Both the position numbers and the translations under genes were made by a program. The notes under the pieces were generated by a model. That model worked only from the letters and a program-made list of their open reading frames with translations. It was not told the origin of the DNA and did not search any database. Positions 22,599 to 30,066 of a stretch of 30,066 nt of DNA are shown here, in pieces (position 1 is the first letter of the stretch; every line of letters begins with the position of its first letter). Source of the DNA: Methanocorpusculaceae archaeon UBA456 (GTDB taxonomy: Archaea; Halobacteriota; Methanomicrobia; Methanomicrobiales; Methanocorpusculaceae); contig DAJQ01000028.1 of assembly GCA_002496395.1 (NCBI GenBank), forward strand, positions 14,460-44,525. Reading direction: 5' to 3'.

Positions 22599-22601
22599 GC
22601 A

Positions 22602-22865
22602 ATGGTCGAGGCAGAGAAGGAACAGATCTACATCATCCCGCTTCGGGATACAAAACGCGCTCCCAAATGGAAGCGTGCAAAGGTTGCTGTTAAGGATGTC
22701 CGCACATACCTGCAGAAGCATATGAAGAGTGACGATGTCAAACTTGACCGGACTATCAACGAGAAGATCTGGGAATGCGGGAGTCAGAAACCTCCTTCAA
22801 AGATCCGCGTCCGTGCGATAAAATTCTCGGACGGTCAGGTCCAGGCAGAACTTGCCGGGGAGTGA
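22602..22865 (+). CDS. rpl31e: Ribosomal protein L31e
   Basis: An 87-residue large-subunit protein near the tunnel exit. IYIIPLRDTKRAPKWKRAKVAVKDVRTYLQKHMK and VKLDRTINEKIWECGSQKPPSKIRVRAIKF match L31e end to end. It is paired with L39e upstream, as in many archaea, and aIF6 starts one base after its stop. Confidence 0.97.
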   Translation: MVEAEKEQIYIIPLRDTKRAPKWKRAKVAVKDVRTYLQKHMKSDDVKLDRTINEKIWECGSQKPPSKIRVRAIKFSDGQVQAELAGE

Positions 22866-22866
22866 A

Positions 22867-23529
22867 ATGAACTATACCCTGTCCCTCAATGGCGATCCAA
22901 ATATCGGGGTTTTTGCCCGGGCATTTGAGGAGTTTGCGATTGTTCCCGAAACGGTTCCGGATGAGTTTGCCAATACTATCGCGCAACTTCTGGATGTTGA
23001 GATCGTCCGGATGTTCCTGCAGGGATCATCCATCATCGGATCGCTCATCACCGGCAACAGCCGGGGTATGGTGGTCTCCGGTCTGGTAGGGAGTGAGGAG
23101 CAGAGGCGGCTTGAGGAGTACGGGGAAGTGCTGCTCATGGATGAGACGATGAATGCCGCTGGCAATTGTATGCTGGTCAATGATGAGTTCGCCCTCGTTC
23201 ACCCGGAGATGCCTGCCAGGCTGATCGACCGGATCGGTGATTTCCTCAAGGTTCCGGTTGAGCGGATGCAGATCGCGCAAATTCCAACCGTTGGAATGGC
23301 CGCTGTTGCAACAAATAAAGGTGTTCTTCTCTCTCCGCGGGCAACCCCACAGGAGATCGAACGGGTTGAGTCTCTCACCTCGCTTCCGGTCGGCTGTGGA
23401 TCGGTCAACATGGGTTCGAATCTGGTTGGGGCAGGTGTTCTTGCAAACTCGAAAGGGTTCATTGCAGGCAGTGAGACGACCGGTTTTGAACTCGGACGGA
23501 TGGAAGATGTATTTGGATTACTACGGTGA
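22867..23529 (+). CDS. eif6: Translation initiation factor aIF6
   Basis: A 220-residue aIF6, which binds the large ribosomal subunit and prevents premature joining with the small one. The five-fold pentein repeats are visible through recurring segments such as GNSRGMVVSGLV, GNCMLVNDEFALVHPEM, ATNKGVLLSPRATPQEIERVE, LVGAGVLANSKGFIAGSETTGFEL. ATG 22867 (MNYTLSLNG) gives the conserved start; an upstream in-frame ATG would overlap L31e. Confidence 0.97.
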   Translation: MNYTLSLNGDPNIGVFARAFEEFAIVPETVPDEFANTIAQLLDVEIVRMFLQGSSIIGSLITGNSRGMVVSGLVGSEEQRRLEEYGEVLLMDETMNAAGNCMLVNDEFALVHPEMPARLIDRIGDFLKVPVERMQIAQIPTVGMAAVATNKGVLLSPRATPQEIERVESLTSLPVGCGSVNMGSNLVGAGVLANSKGFIAGSETTGFELGRMEDVFGLLR

Positions 23530-23534
23530 GCTGA

Positions 23535-23726
23535 ATGGAGTTACCAGAATTTGAAATTACGGGTCTGATGAAGATTGGTGATGGATGGAAACCATACACC
23601 AAGGTGATTTCAGCACCAAACGAAGCACAGGCGAGAGAGCGGATCTATACTCTCATGGGAAGTAAACACCGCATCGAGAGAAGATTAATCAAAATTGAGA
23701 GCATAAAGAGTGTCAATGGCGAGTAA
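23535..23726 (+). CDS. rplX: Ribosomal protein L18Ae (LX)
   Basis: A 63-residue archaeal LX/L18Ae. It has the family pattern FEITGLMKIGDGWKPYTKVISAPNEAQARERIYTLMGSKHRIERRLIKIESI. GGTGAG lies just before the ATG. The order aIF6-LX-prefoldin alpha-FtsY is conserved across Euryarchaeota and supports the call. The 3' end overlaps the next start by 11 bases. Confidence 0.95.
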   Translation: MELPEFEITGLMKIGDGWKPYTKVISAPNEAQARERIYTLMGSKHRIERRLIKIESIKSVNGE

Positions 23727-24171
23727 AGAAAGTACTCCGACACCTGAAGAGGAGTTTCAGGCACTCCAGATGTACCTGAATGAGTTTAATCAACAGATTG
23801 AACTCTTTTCCCGGCAGTTCCAGTTTATCGAACAGGCGAGGATGGAGATGATCACCTCTATTGAAACCCTCAGAGGACTGAAAGATACAACAGATGCTGT
23901 ATCACTCCTCCCATTGGGTGGGGGCGCTGCCATCCTAGCAAAGGTGATCGATCCTGATTCGGTCCTCGTCTCTATCGGATCTGATATTACTGTCAGAAAG
24001 ACAAATGACGAGACGATCTCCTTTATGGAAGAGCGGATCACCGAGATGGAAGCCCAGGGAAAACGTCTTGCCGAGACGATTCAGAAGCTCCAGGCTCAGG
24101 CGGCAGAGGTTGGCGGACGCCTTGAACAGCTGTACCAGGCTGGTCAGGGACAACCTACCGGCCGGAGCTGA
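23716..24171 (+). CDS. pfdA: Prefoldin subunit alpha
   Basis: A 151-residue alpha subunit of the hexameric chaperone prefoldin, which captures unfolded proteins for the thermosome. Two long coiled-coil helices (about 12-50 and 105-140) flank the beta-hairpin region SLLPLGGGAAILAKVIDPDSVLVSIGSDI, which is characteristic of the alpha type. ATG 23716 is preferred over GTG 23710. The C-terminus ends with a Gly/Gln-rich tail. Confidence 0.95.
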   Translation: MASKESTPTPEEEFQALQMYLNEFNQQIELFSRQFQFIEQARMEMITSIETLRGLKDTTDAVSLLPLGGGAAILAKVIDPDSVLVSIGSDITVRKTNDETISFMEERITEMEAQGKRLAETIQKLQAQAAEVGGRLEQLYQAGQGQPTGRS

Positions 24172-24180
24172 TGCCGGAGT

Positions 24181-25296
24181 ATGTTTGAAGGCTTAAAAGG
24201 CAAATTACGGGATGTTCGGTCGCGATTCGGCGCTTCTATCGAGAAGCATATCGAAGAGTCACCGGCTGTCCCCTCTCCTTCACCGGAGATTCATCCCGGG
24301 GAAGACTCTTTTCCTCAGGGAGAGACTATACCGGAGGATCGCCAGACTGGTGATTTGTTCCGGAAAGGGATTGGAGAGTCCAATCCTGATACAAAACCCG
24401 TGAAGGATAGTTTTTTTTCGAAAGTCAAAACTCTCGTCACGGAACGGGAGTTTATTCTGACTGAAAAGGATCTCTCAGAACCACTCTTTGAACTGGAGAT
24501 GATCCTTCTTGAGTCGGATGTTGCACTCTCGGTTACCGATGCGATCATTGCCCATATGAGGAGTTCACTTGTCGGGAATCACAGGAAGATCCGGCAGGAT
24601 CCTGACGAGATTGTGACTGCCGCTCTGAAGAATGCACTCCGTGAGGTGCTCGGCGAAGGGCTTGATCTTCCTGCCTTCATCCGTTCGCATGACAGGCCTG
24701 TGAAGATCCTCTTCACGGGCGTCAATGGTACCGGAAAGACAACCTCAATTGCAAAAGTAGCTGCATATCTTAGAAAAGAAGGATTTTCCGTTGTCATTGG
24801 AGCTGGCGATACCTATCGTGCCGGTGCCATCGAACAGATCCGCGTCCATGCTGAACGGCTTGGAATACGGCTAATCCACCACCAGGAGGGGGCAGATCCC
24901 TCAGCCGTCCTCTTTGATACCGTCGAGTATGCACGTGCACATTCTGTGGATGTTGTCCTCGCTGATACCGCTGGCAGGTTCCATAACCGTGCGAACCTGA
25001 TGAGCCAGCTCGAGAAGATCCGGCGTATATTTAAGCCGGATCTCATTCTGTATGTGGATGAAGCAACCGCAGGAAATGATGCGGTTGTCAGGGCCGCGGA
25101 GTTTGAAAAGACGATCGGAGCGGACGGCGTTATGCTGACAAAGGTGGATATGGATAAGAAGGGTGGATCGGCCATCTCTATCGCCTATACCATCGGAAAA
25201 CCCCTTGTCTTTCTGGGTGTCGGCCAGGAGTACGAGGATATCGTACTCTTCACGCCCGATCTGATCATACATGAGATTTTAGGGGAAGATGCCTGA
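24181..25296 (+). CDS. ftsY: Signal recognition particle receptor FtsY
   Basis: A 371-residue SRP receptor GTPase that docks SRP-ribosome complexes at the membrane. Residues 1-75 are acidic and proline-rich, the variable membrane-associating part. The N domain spans about 80-165. The G domain carries P-loop GVNGTGKT (180-187), DTYRAGA (210-216), DTAGRFHN (262-269) and TKVD (320-323), with GVGQEYEDIVLF near the end. The Phe after DTAGR replaces the more usual Leu. The stop and the srp54 start share one base (TGATG), so the receptor and the SRP GTPase are translationally coupled. Confidence 0.97.
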   Translation: MFEGLKGKLRDVRSRFGASIEKHIEESPAVPSPSPEIHPGEDSFPQGETIPEDRQTGDLFRKGIGESNPDTKPVKDSFFSKVKTLVTEREFILTEKDLSEPLFELEMILLESDVALSVTDAIIAHMRSSLVGNHRKIRQDPDEIVTAALKNALREVLGEGLDLPAFIRSHDRPVKILFTGVNGTGKTTSIAKVAAYLRKEGFSVVIGAGDTYRAGAIEQIRVHAERLGIRLIHHQEGADPSAVLFDTVEYARAHSVDVVLADTAGRFHNRANLMSQLEKIRRIFKPDLILYVDEATAGNDAVVRAAEFEKTIGADGVMLTKVDMDKKGGSAISIAYTIGKPLVFLGVGQEYEDIVLFTPDLIIHEILGEDA

Positions 25297-26624
25297 TGCT
25301 TGATTCACTCTCCAACTCACTGAAGGATGCTGTAAAGAAACTTGCAGGAAAAGCTGTCGTTGACCGTGCAGCAGTTGATGAGCTCATCCGTGATCTCCAG
25401 CGTGCCCTTATCCAGGCAGATGTAAACGTCAAGCTCGTGATGGCGCTCTCGCAATCCATCAAGGCCCGTGCACTTGAAGAAGAGCCTCCCAAGGGGATGG
25501 GAGTCCGGGATCATGTCCTCCGGATCGTCTACCAGGAACTCGTCTCAATGATGGGGCCGGAGACAGAAGTCTCACTCAGGCCCCAGACGATCCTGATGGC
25601 GGGCCTTCAGGGTTCAGGGAAGACGACCACGACCGGAAAACTCTGCCGGTACTTCCAGCGAAAAGGGTTGAAAGTCGGTGCTATCTGCTGTGATAACTTC
25701 AGGCCCGGCGCATTTGCCCAGCTCCAGACCCTCTGCCAGAGGATCAATGTACCGGTCTTTGGTGATCCACAAGAGAAAGATGCCCTGAAGATCGTCACAG
25801 AGGGGATGGCTGCCCTTCGTGATGTCGAGGTGGTCATCGTTGATACTGCCGGAAGGCATGCCCTTGAGGATGATCTCATCGAAGAGATCATGCAGATCAA
25901 TGCAATCGTCAAACCCAGTCACCGCTGGCTTGTCATCGATGCTGCACTCGGCCAGGGTGCACGCGATCAGGCACGGAGGTTCCATGAGGCAATCGGGATC
26001 GATGGCGTTGTCATCACGAAGATGGATGGTACTGCCAAAGGTGGTGGTGCCCTCTCAGCTGTTGCCGAGACGAATTCGAGTATCGTCTTTATCGGCTCAG
26101 GCGAGACGATCGATGATCTCGAGCGGTTCGATCCAAACGGCTTCATCTCCCGGATGCTTGGAATGGGGGATCTAAAAGCCCTCGTTGAGCGTGCAGAGGA
26201 AGTGATGGAAGGGGACGATCTCGATGTCAATGCGATGATGAAGGGGAAGTTCACCCTAAAGGATATGTACAAACAGCTTGAAGCGCTGAATAAAATGGGT
26301 CCCCTGAAGCAGGTTCTCTCCATGCTCCCGCTTGGCGGAATGAATGTTCCAAACGAGGTCTATGATGTCACCTCTGTCAAGATGGAACGCTACCGGATCA
26401 TGATGGATTCGATGACGGATGCAGAGATGGATGACCCCTCGCTGCTTGGCACATCACGAATACACCGGATCGCCATAGGATCGGGTTCCTCGGTTGATGA
26501 TGTCCGTGAACTGATAAAATACTATAAGATGATGCAGCGTGCCCTGAAAGGTTTCAAAGGTGGCGGCCGTTTCTCAATGAACCGAATGATGAAGCAGTTT
26601 GGTGGCGGGGATAAGCTGGTATAA
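25296..26624 (+). CDS. srp54: Signal recognition particle 54 kDa protein
   Basis: A 442-residue SRP54/Ffh. The NG domain has P-loop GLQGSGKT (103-110), DTAGRH (182-187) and TKMDGTAKGGGALS (from 240). The methionine-rich M domain (about 300-442), with KMGPLKQVLSMLPLGGM and RIAIGSGSSVDDVRELIKYYKMM, binds signal sequences and the SRP RNA. It ends with a glycine-rich basic tail. It is the last gene of the operon. The 7S RNA partner is not in this window. Confidence 0.98.
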   Translation: MLDSLSNSLKDAVKKLAGKAVVDRAAVDELIRDLQRALIQADVNVKLVMALSQSIKARALEEEPPKGMGVRDHVLRIVYQELVSMMGPETEVSLRPQTILMAGLQGSGKTTTTGKLCRYFQRKGLKVGAICCDNFRPGAFAQLQTLCQRINVPVFGDPQEKDALKIVTEGMAALRDVEVVIVDTAGRHALEDDLIEEIMQINAIVKPSHRWLVIDAALGQGARDQARRFHEAIGIDGVVITKMDGTAKGGGALSAVAETNSSIVFIGSGETIDDLERFDPNGFISRMLGMGDLKALVERAEEVMEGDDLDVNAMMKGKFTLKDMYKQLEALNKMGPLKQVLSMLPLGGMNVPNEVYDVTSVKMERYRIMMDSMTDAEMDDPSLLGTSRIHRIAIGSGSSVDDVRELIKYYKMMQRALKGFKGGGRFSMNRMMKQFGGGDKLV

Positions 26625-26642
26625 TCGCTCTCAATGGGATTC

Positions 26643-26960
26643 TTATCCTCTCTGAACAATTTTCTCAAAGGCTCCTTTTGTAAGCCTTCCCTTCTTTGAA
26701 ATAACCTTTCTCTTCGGCATTTTTGTCAGGTGTGCAACAAGGACAACACTCTCTTCAAAGAGTTCAAGACCTCCTTCCTCAAAATCATTGAGATCAATGG
26801 TGATGGCAGAAAGAGAATCCGGTAGTCTCCGTGAACAGGGTGCGAGAAGGAGGTCTCCTGATTCTTCTGAAAGCACAATGGCGGGCCTGACTTTTGGTGT
26901 GTCGCCCGGATAGAAGGAGAATGGTGCCAGAACAACATCTCTCTTTTTGTAGGTACTCAT
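26643..26960 (-). CDS. MazF/PemK-like protein without an adjacent antitoxin
   Basis: A 105-residue protein of the CcdB/MazF/PemK fold, which in toxin-antitoxin systems cuts mRNA. KKRDVVLAPFSFYPGD (5-20) and KVRPAIVLSEES (23-34) match the first strands. The usual RGDI is KRDV, and the C-terminal region is lysine-rich (KMPKRKVISKKGRL). The ATG at 26960 is chosen because GAGAGGAGAG precedes it at good spacing; an upstream ATG near 27035 adds a 25-residue non-conserved leader. No antitoxin-sized ORF adjoins on the same strand, so it may be a solitary or domesticated member. It converges with srp54 (18-bp gap). Confidence 0.75.
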   Translation of the reverse strand: MSTYKKRDVVLAPFSFYPGDTPKVRPAIVLSEESGDLLLAPCSRRLPDSLSAITIDLNDFEEGGLELFEESVVLVAHLTKMPKRKVISKKGRLTKGAFEKIVQRG

Positions 26961-27097
26961 GGGATCTCTCCTCTCTGTCATGGGTATAAGGCCGTTCTGC
27001 TTTATTCCGTTTCTATTAAGCTGGTGTACATCCATATAGATATGTAATTGTCCCGATATGAGACGAGATTCCTCCGGGATACCATATGGAGCCTGTT

Positions 27098-27661
27098 ATG
27101 AGACGATTTGCTATCCTTGGCCATCGCGCTGTCACCGATCCCGGTTTTTCCCTCAATGATATGCCCGGCAGTGCAGGAAGAATGGATGTCCTCTGCCGCT
27201 GTGTCAATTCCTGTTTCTTTCTTTCACATGATCTGAGGCGGGATGTGGAGTGTTACCTTATCCTGAAAGGCGGGCCCGAGACAACGATCCTCTTCAAGGG
27301 GGAGACTGTCCGATCGCTCAATCCAGATGAACGAAGTGCCGGTGCCCTGATCAAAAAAGCACTCGGAAAGACCTGCGGATCGGAGTTTATTGAATCATCT
27401 CCCGGTGTTTTCATCAGGCGCGGGGGGCTTGAAAGGCTGTTGTCTGAATATCCCTTCGCAGTCCTTGATGAATCGGGCGATGATATCCGGGCGGTTTCGT
27501 CCCTGCCGGCCAACCTTCTCCTCTCTGACCACCAGAACTTCACTGAAGAGGAAGAGGTACTGACAGCTGATCTCCCGCGACTCTCGGTAGGTCCGCAGGT
27601 GCTCCATGCCGATCATACCATCACGATCTATCTAAATGAAGCTGACCGGAGGTCAGCATGA
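27098..27661 (+). CDS. trmY: tRNA (pseudouridine-54 N1)-methyltransferase
   Basis: A 187-residue SPOUT-class methyltransferase that converts Psi54 of tRNA to m1Psi54 using SAM. RRFAILGHRAVTDPGFSLNDMPGSAGRMDVLCRCVNSCFFLSHDLR at the N-terminus and LLSDHQNFTEEEE, LSVGPQVLHADHTITIYLNE at the C-terminus (the trefoil-knot SAM site) identify it. ATG 27098 follows GGAG at 6 bases; ATG 27086 is an alternative. The stop overlaps the pus10 start by 4 bases, linking it to the enzyme that makes its substrate. Confidence 0.95.
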   Translation: MRRFAILGHRAVTDPGFSLNDMPGSAGRMDVLCRCVNSCFFLSHDLRRDVECYLILKGGPETTILFKGETVRSLNPDERSAGALIKKALGKTCGSEFIESSPGVFIRRGGLERLLSEYPFAVLDESGDDIRAVSSLPANLLLSDHQNFTEEEEVLTADLPRLSVGPQVLHADHTITIYLNEADRRSA

Positions 27662-28902
27662 GCGAATTACTTCCACTTGTCGGGGCAATCCTCGAATACG
27701 GGCCGATCTGCGATCACTGCCTCGGCAGGCTCTTTGCAAAACGATCATTTGGACTCTCCAATGCAGAACGTGGGCATGCCCTCCGTGTTGCCCATGCACT
27801 GGATGCGAACCAGATTTTTGCTCCCTATGAGGAGGGAACCTGTTTTGTCTGTTCTGATCTCTTCAGGGAGATCGATCTCTGGGCCGGGCGTGTCGCCGAG
27901 GCCATTACCGATATCGATCATGAAACCTTTGTGATCGGAACCCGCGTTCCCCCGATGATGGCAGAGTCAGAGGAGATGCTCTGGAGTGATTTCTCTCTCA
28001 CTGATCCCGAACCCCTGAAATCCGAGATGAACCGTGAGGTGGGAAAGGCGGTTGGTAGTCTCACCGGGAAGCGGGGTGATCCAAAGAACCCCGAGGTGAC
28101 GGTGATCTTAAATATTGCTGAAGAAGCAGTCGAGGTGCAGATCGCCCCGGTCTTCTTTTATGGGAGATATAAAAAACTGGAACGGGGGATCCCCCAGACC
28201 CACTGGGACTGCCGCGCATGCCATGGTGCCGGGTGTGATGCCTGTGGCGGAACCGGCAAACAGTACCCCGATTCGGTGGAGGAGCTGATTGGCCTGCCGG
28301 CACGTGGGCTTTTTGGGGCAGACGGCTTCATCCTCCATGGTGCAGGGCGCGAGGATATCGATGCACTCATGATCGGTACCGGCCGCCCATTCATCATGGA
28401 GATGCTTGTTCCCCGCCAGCGGAAGGTGGACCTTCCCGCACTTGAGTCTGCTATCAATACGTCCGCCGCTGGCAGGGTCGAAGTGGCCCTTTCCAGCTGG
28501 AGTAGCAGACGTGAGGTGGAAACCCTTAAATCGCACAAGGCTCATAAAACATACAGGATTCTGGTCGATATTGAAGGCCATACTTCCCTGGATCTGGTCG
28601 AAAAAGCTCTGGAAACCCTGAATGGAGCGGTGATTCATCAACGCACCCCTCAGCGTGTATCCCATCGGAGAGCAGATCTCATCAGGAAACGTACGGTCGT
28701 CGATATCGGGTGTCTTGGGGTTGAGGACGGTCAATATCTGATCCAGGTGGTCGGTGAGGCAGGACTCTACATCAAAGAACTCATATCAGGGGATAATGGG
28801 AGAACAACGCCCAGTTTCTCAGAGATCCTCGGCAACCCTGCACGGGTCAGGACACTTGATGTCATATCAGTGGAGGGTATGCCGGAGCATGGAGAGGAGT
28901 AA
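27658..28902 (+). CDS. pus10: tRNA pseudouridine(54/55) synthase Pus10
   Basis: A 414-residue Pus10, which isomerises U54 and U55 in the T-loop of archaeal tRNA. The N-terminal domain has zinc-binding pairs CDHC (residues 17-20) and CFVC (about 62-65), and a THUMP-like region. The middle CRACHGAGCDACGGTGKQYPDSVEELI stretch is unusually cysteine-rich. The catalytic domain contains GREDIDALMIGTGRPFIMEM, with the catalytic Asp, and GLYIKELISGDNGRTTPSFSEIL. TrmY acts on its Psi54 product. The stop lies two bases before rpl21e. Confidence 0.97.
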   Translation: MSELLPLVGAILEYGPICDHCLGRLFAKRSFGLSNAERGHALRVAHALDANQIFAPYEEGTCFVCSDLFREIDLWAGRVAEAITDIDHETFVIGTRVPPMMAESEEMLWSDFSLTDPEPLKSEMNREVGKAVGSLTGKRGDPKNPEVTVILNIAEEAVEVQIAPVFFYGRYKKLERGIPQTHWDCRACHGAGCDACGGTGKQYPDSVEELIGLPARGLFGADGFILHGAGREDIDALMIGTGRPFIMEMLVPRQRKVDLPALESAINTSAAGRVEVALSSWSSRREVETLKSHKAHKTYRILVDIEGHTSLDLVEKALETLNGAVIHQRTPQRVSHRRADLIRKRTVVDIGCLGVEDGQYLIQVVGEAGLYIKELISGDNGRTTPSFSEILGNPARVRTLDVISVEGMPEHGEE

Positions 28903-28904
28903 TC

Positions 28905-29198
28905 ATGGCACTACATAACGGTCCACGGAAAAAGACTCGATATAAGTTTAAGAAAGCACTCAGAGCACGTGGTCTCCCACCGGTCACCTCGGTTATTCAG
29001 GACTTCGAGATGGGGCAGAAGGTTCACATTGTTGTGGAGCCAAGCATTCAGAAAGGTATGCCACACCGGAGATTCCATGGAAAGACGGCAACGGTCATCG
29101 GATCACGGGGACGTGCCTGGGTTCTTGAGGTTCCGGACGGAAATGCGGTAAAGGTCGTCATTGCGAAACCGCAACATCTAAAAGCACAGAAATATTAA
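28905..29198 (+). CDS. rpl21e: Ribosomal protein L21e
   Basis: A 97-residue large-subunit protein. RKKTRYKFKKALRARGLPPVTSVIQDF, KVHIVVEPSIQKGMPHRRFHGKTATVIGSRGRAWVLEV and VVIAKPQHLKAQ match L21e throughout. GGAGAGGAG precedes the ATG. The order L21e-RpoF-DUF655 is conserved in Euryarchaeota. Confidence 0.97.
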   Translation: MALHNGPRKKTRYKFKKALRARGLPPVTSVIQDFEMGQKVHIVVEPSIQKGMPHRRFHGKTATVIGSRGRAWVLEVPDGNAVKVVIAKPQHLKAQKY

Positions 29199-29221
29199 AT
29201 AGACTATATCTGGTGATTGAC

Positions 29222-29572
29222 ATGAAAGTAAAGGCATTTGTTAGCGAAGAAAGGGTCACCCTTCCAGAGATCCGGGAGGATCTTCTCAGGATCGAGGCAG
29301 CCCGCCTCGAAGCCGGGAAGGAGCTGTCTTACGAGCTGAGGAAGAGCATTGAACATGTCAACCACCTCTCAAAGCTCTCCTCTGAAGTATCGAGAGAACT
29401 TCTTGATGAACTGCTCGCGCTTGAGAAGATGAAACCGGAGATTGCATACCGGATCGTGAATCTGATCCCCCGGAACAGGGACGAACTCCGTGCAATCTAT
29501 GCAAAAGAACGGTTTACCCTAACTCCTGAAGAGCTGGATGCAATCCTCGATCTGATTTCAGCTCGAATATAG
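29222..29572 (+). CDS. rpoF: DNA-directed RNA polymerase subunit F (Rpb4)
   Basis: A 116-residue Rpo4/Rpb4 homologue, which with Rpo7 forms the stalk of archaeal RNA polymerase. SYELRKSIEHVNHLSKLSSEVSRELLDELLAL, MKPEIAYRIVNLIPRNRDELRAIYAKERFTLTPEELDAIL is the HRDC-like pattern. GGTGAT precedes ATG 29222. Confidence 0.95.
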   Translation: MKVKAFVSEERVTLPEIREDLLRIEAARLEAGKELSYELRKSIEHVNHLSKLSSEVSRELLDELLALEKMKPEIAYRIVNLIPRNRDELRAIYAKERFTLTPEELDAILDLISARI

Positions 29573-29583
29573 GTGATGTGAGT

Positions 29584-30066
29584 ATGAGAGCAGAGAAGAA
29601 AGAGAATCAAGCGCTAGCGATTGATGTACTTCAGCATGGGCATGCGGATGATCCGCGCCCAATTCTCAAGCGCGAGCCTATTGTTCTGGCAGTGGGTGTG
29701 AATCAGTTCAAACTTCTTGAGATCATTCCAAAGATCCCGGATATCCAGATTCATGAACTGCTCTATATCGGGGATGGTGAGCGGCCGAAGGTCGAGCGTG
29801 TGAAACGCAGGCTGAAGTACGATGAACTGACTGCGACTGCAAAGCTGGAACTGCCCTATGCAATTGAGAAGATTGTCAACCAGAACGAGGATCGGTTTGT
29901 TGAGTTCTTTAACAAATCGGTTCCAATCAGCCTGAAGCTGCATATGCTCCATCTCCTTCCCGGGGTCGGGAAGAAGATCCTCACCGAGATACTGGAAGCC
30001 CGGCATCGAAGTCCCTTTACCAGCTTTGAGGATATCCTCGTCCATCGCTTTGCGTTCTTCTTCAAG
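29584..30066 (+). CDS. DUF655 helix-hairpin-helix protein (3' end cut by window edge)
   Basis: The frame is open from ATG 29584 (GGTGATGTGAG upstream) to the last base, giving 161 residues without a stop. It matches the archaeal DUF655 family: a beta-rich N-terminal half (VLAVGVNQFKLLEIIPK, LLYIGDGERPKVERVKRRL), ELTATAKLELPYAIEKIVNQNEDRFVEFFN, then a helix-hairpin-helix (LHLLPGVGKKILTEILEARHRSPFTSFEDI). The HhH suggests nucleic-acid binding. The next gene is usually the rRNA methyltransferase ksgA. The C-terminus is outside the window. Confidence 0.88.
   Translation, partial: MRAEKKENQALAIDVLQHGHADDPRPILKREPIVLAVGVNQFKLLEIIPKIPDIQIHELLYIGDGERPKVERVKRRLKYDELTATAKLELPYAIEKIVNQNEDRFVEFFNKSVPISLKLHMLHLLPGVGKKILTEILEARHRSPFTSFEDILVHRFAFFFK

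Noticed and set aside
29614..30045. 143-codon open frame on the minus strand near the window end
   Set aside because: It lies opposite the DUF655 gene, which has a clear family match, a good ribosome-binding site and a frame open to the window edge.
1..30066. CRISPR arrays, tRNA or rRNA genes, insertion sequences, attachment sites
   Set aside because: No regularly spaced repeats, cloverleaf-capable segments, transposase or integrase genes or terminal repeats were seen; nearly all sequence is accounted for by protein genes.

Overview
The window is from a methanogenic archaeon, most likely of the order Methanomicrobiales. It carries archaeal ribosomal proteins (S19e, L39e, L31e, L18Ae/LX, L21e), aIF6, prefoldin alpha, RNA polymerase subunit F, archaeal FEN-1, RNase P subunit 4, Pus10 and TrmY. 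It also has accessory genes familiar from methanogens: nitrogenase-like proteins, an archaeal phosphoribulokinase, a presenilin-type protease and bacterial-type exonuclease VII. TATA boxes lie about 26 nt before several start codons, and operon-internal genes use GGAG/GGTGAT ribosome-binding sites. The exact genus cannot be fixed from this sequence. No rRNA, tRNA, CRISPR array, insertion sequence or prophage is visible, and the region reads as stable chromosomal backbone with one accessory block.

Layout. 1-3718: phosphoglycolate phosphatase (5' end cut by the window), a PRC-barrel protein, an HTH-CBS regulator, a NOG1-type GTPase and a presenilin-like protease whose 3' end overlaps the GTPase gene. 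3774-6097: a small membrane protein, FEN-1 and phosphoribulokinase, all co-directional. 6157-7620: a TrkH-type potassium channel subunit. 7685-10635: a three-gene nitrogenase-like operon with one NifH-like reductase and two different NifD/K-like subunits. 10680-13756 (minus): a glycine betaine/proline-betaine ABC transporter with a CBS-domain ATPase. 14045-18386: single genes, namely a membrane-anchored FKBP-like protein, a thioredoxin-like protein, a zinc-ribbon protein, DUF371, exonuclease VII large and small subunits, and an AP-endonuclease-2-like TIM barrel. 18449-20942: a CorC/CNNM-type membrane protein, PurN, RNase P subunit 4 and a CRM/YhbY RNA-binding protein. 21045-26624: a tightly packed translation and protein-targeting operon (S19e, PDCD5, PP-loop ATPase, L39e, L31e, aIF6, L18Ae, prefoldin alpha, FtsY, SRP54). 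26643-26960 (minus): a lone MazF/PemK-like protein. 27098-30066: TrmY, Pus10, L21e, RpoF and DUF655 (3' end cut).

How they work together. The right half is an information-processing neighbourhood. FtsY and SRP54 are translationally linked, and TrmY and Pus10 act in sequence on tRNA position 54. The middle combines K+ uptake (TrkH) and betaine uptake (Opu), the two standard osmoprotective routes, on either side of the nitrogenase-like operon. That operon is the most promising candidate for an uncharacterised system. It keeps the ATP-driven reductase and the cluster-ligand cysteines in both partner subunits. The partner subunits are short (349 and 377 aa), there is no nifB/E/N or cfbA/B/E neighbour, and the operon is preceded by a perfect inverted repeat.
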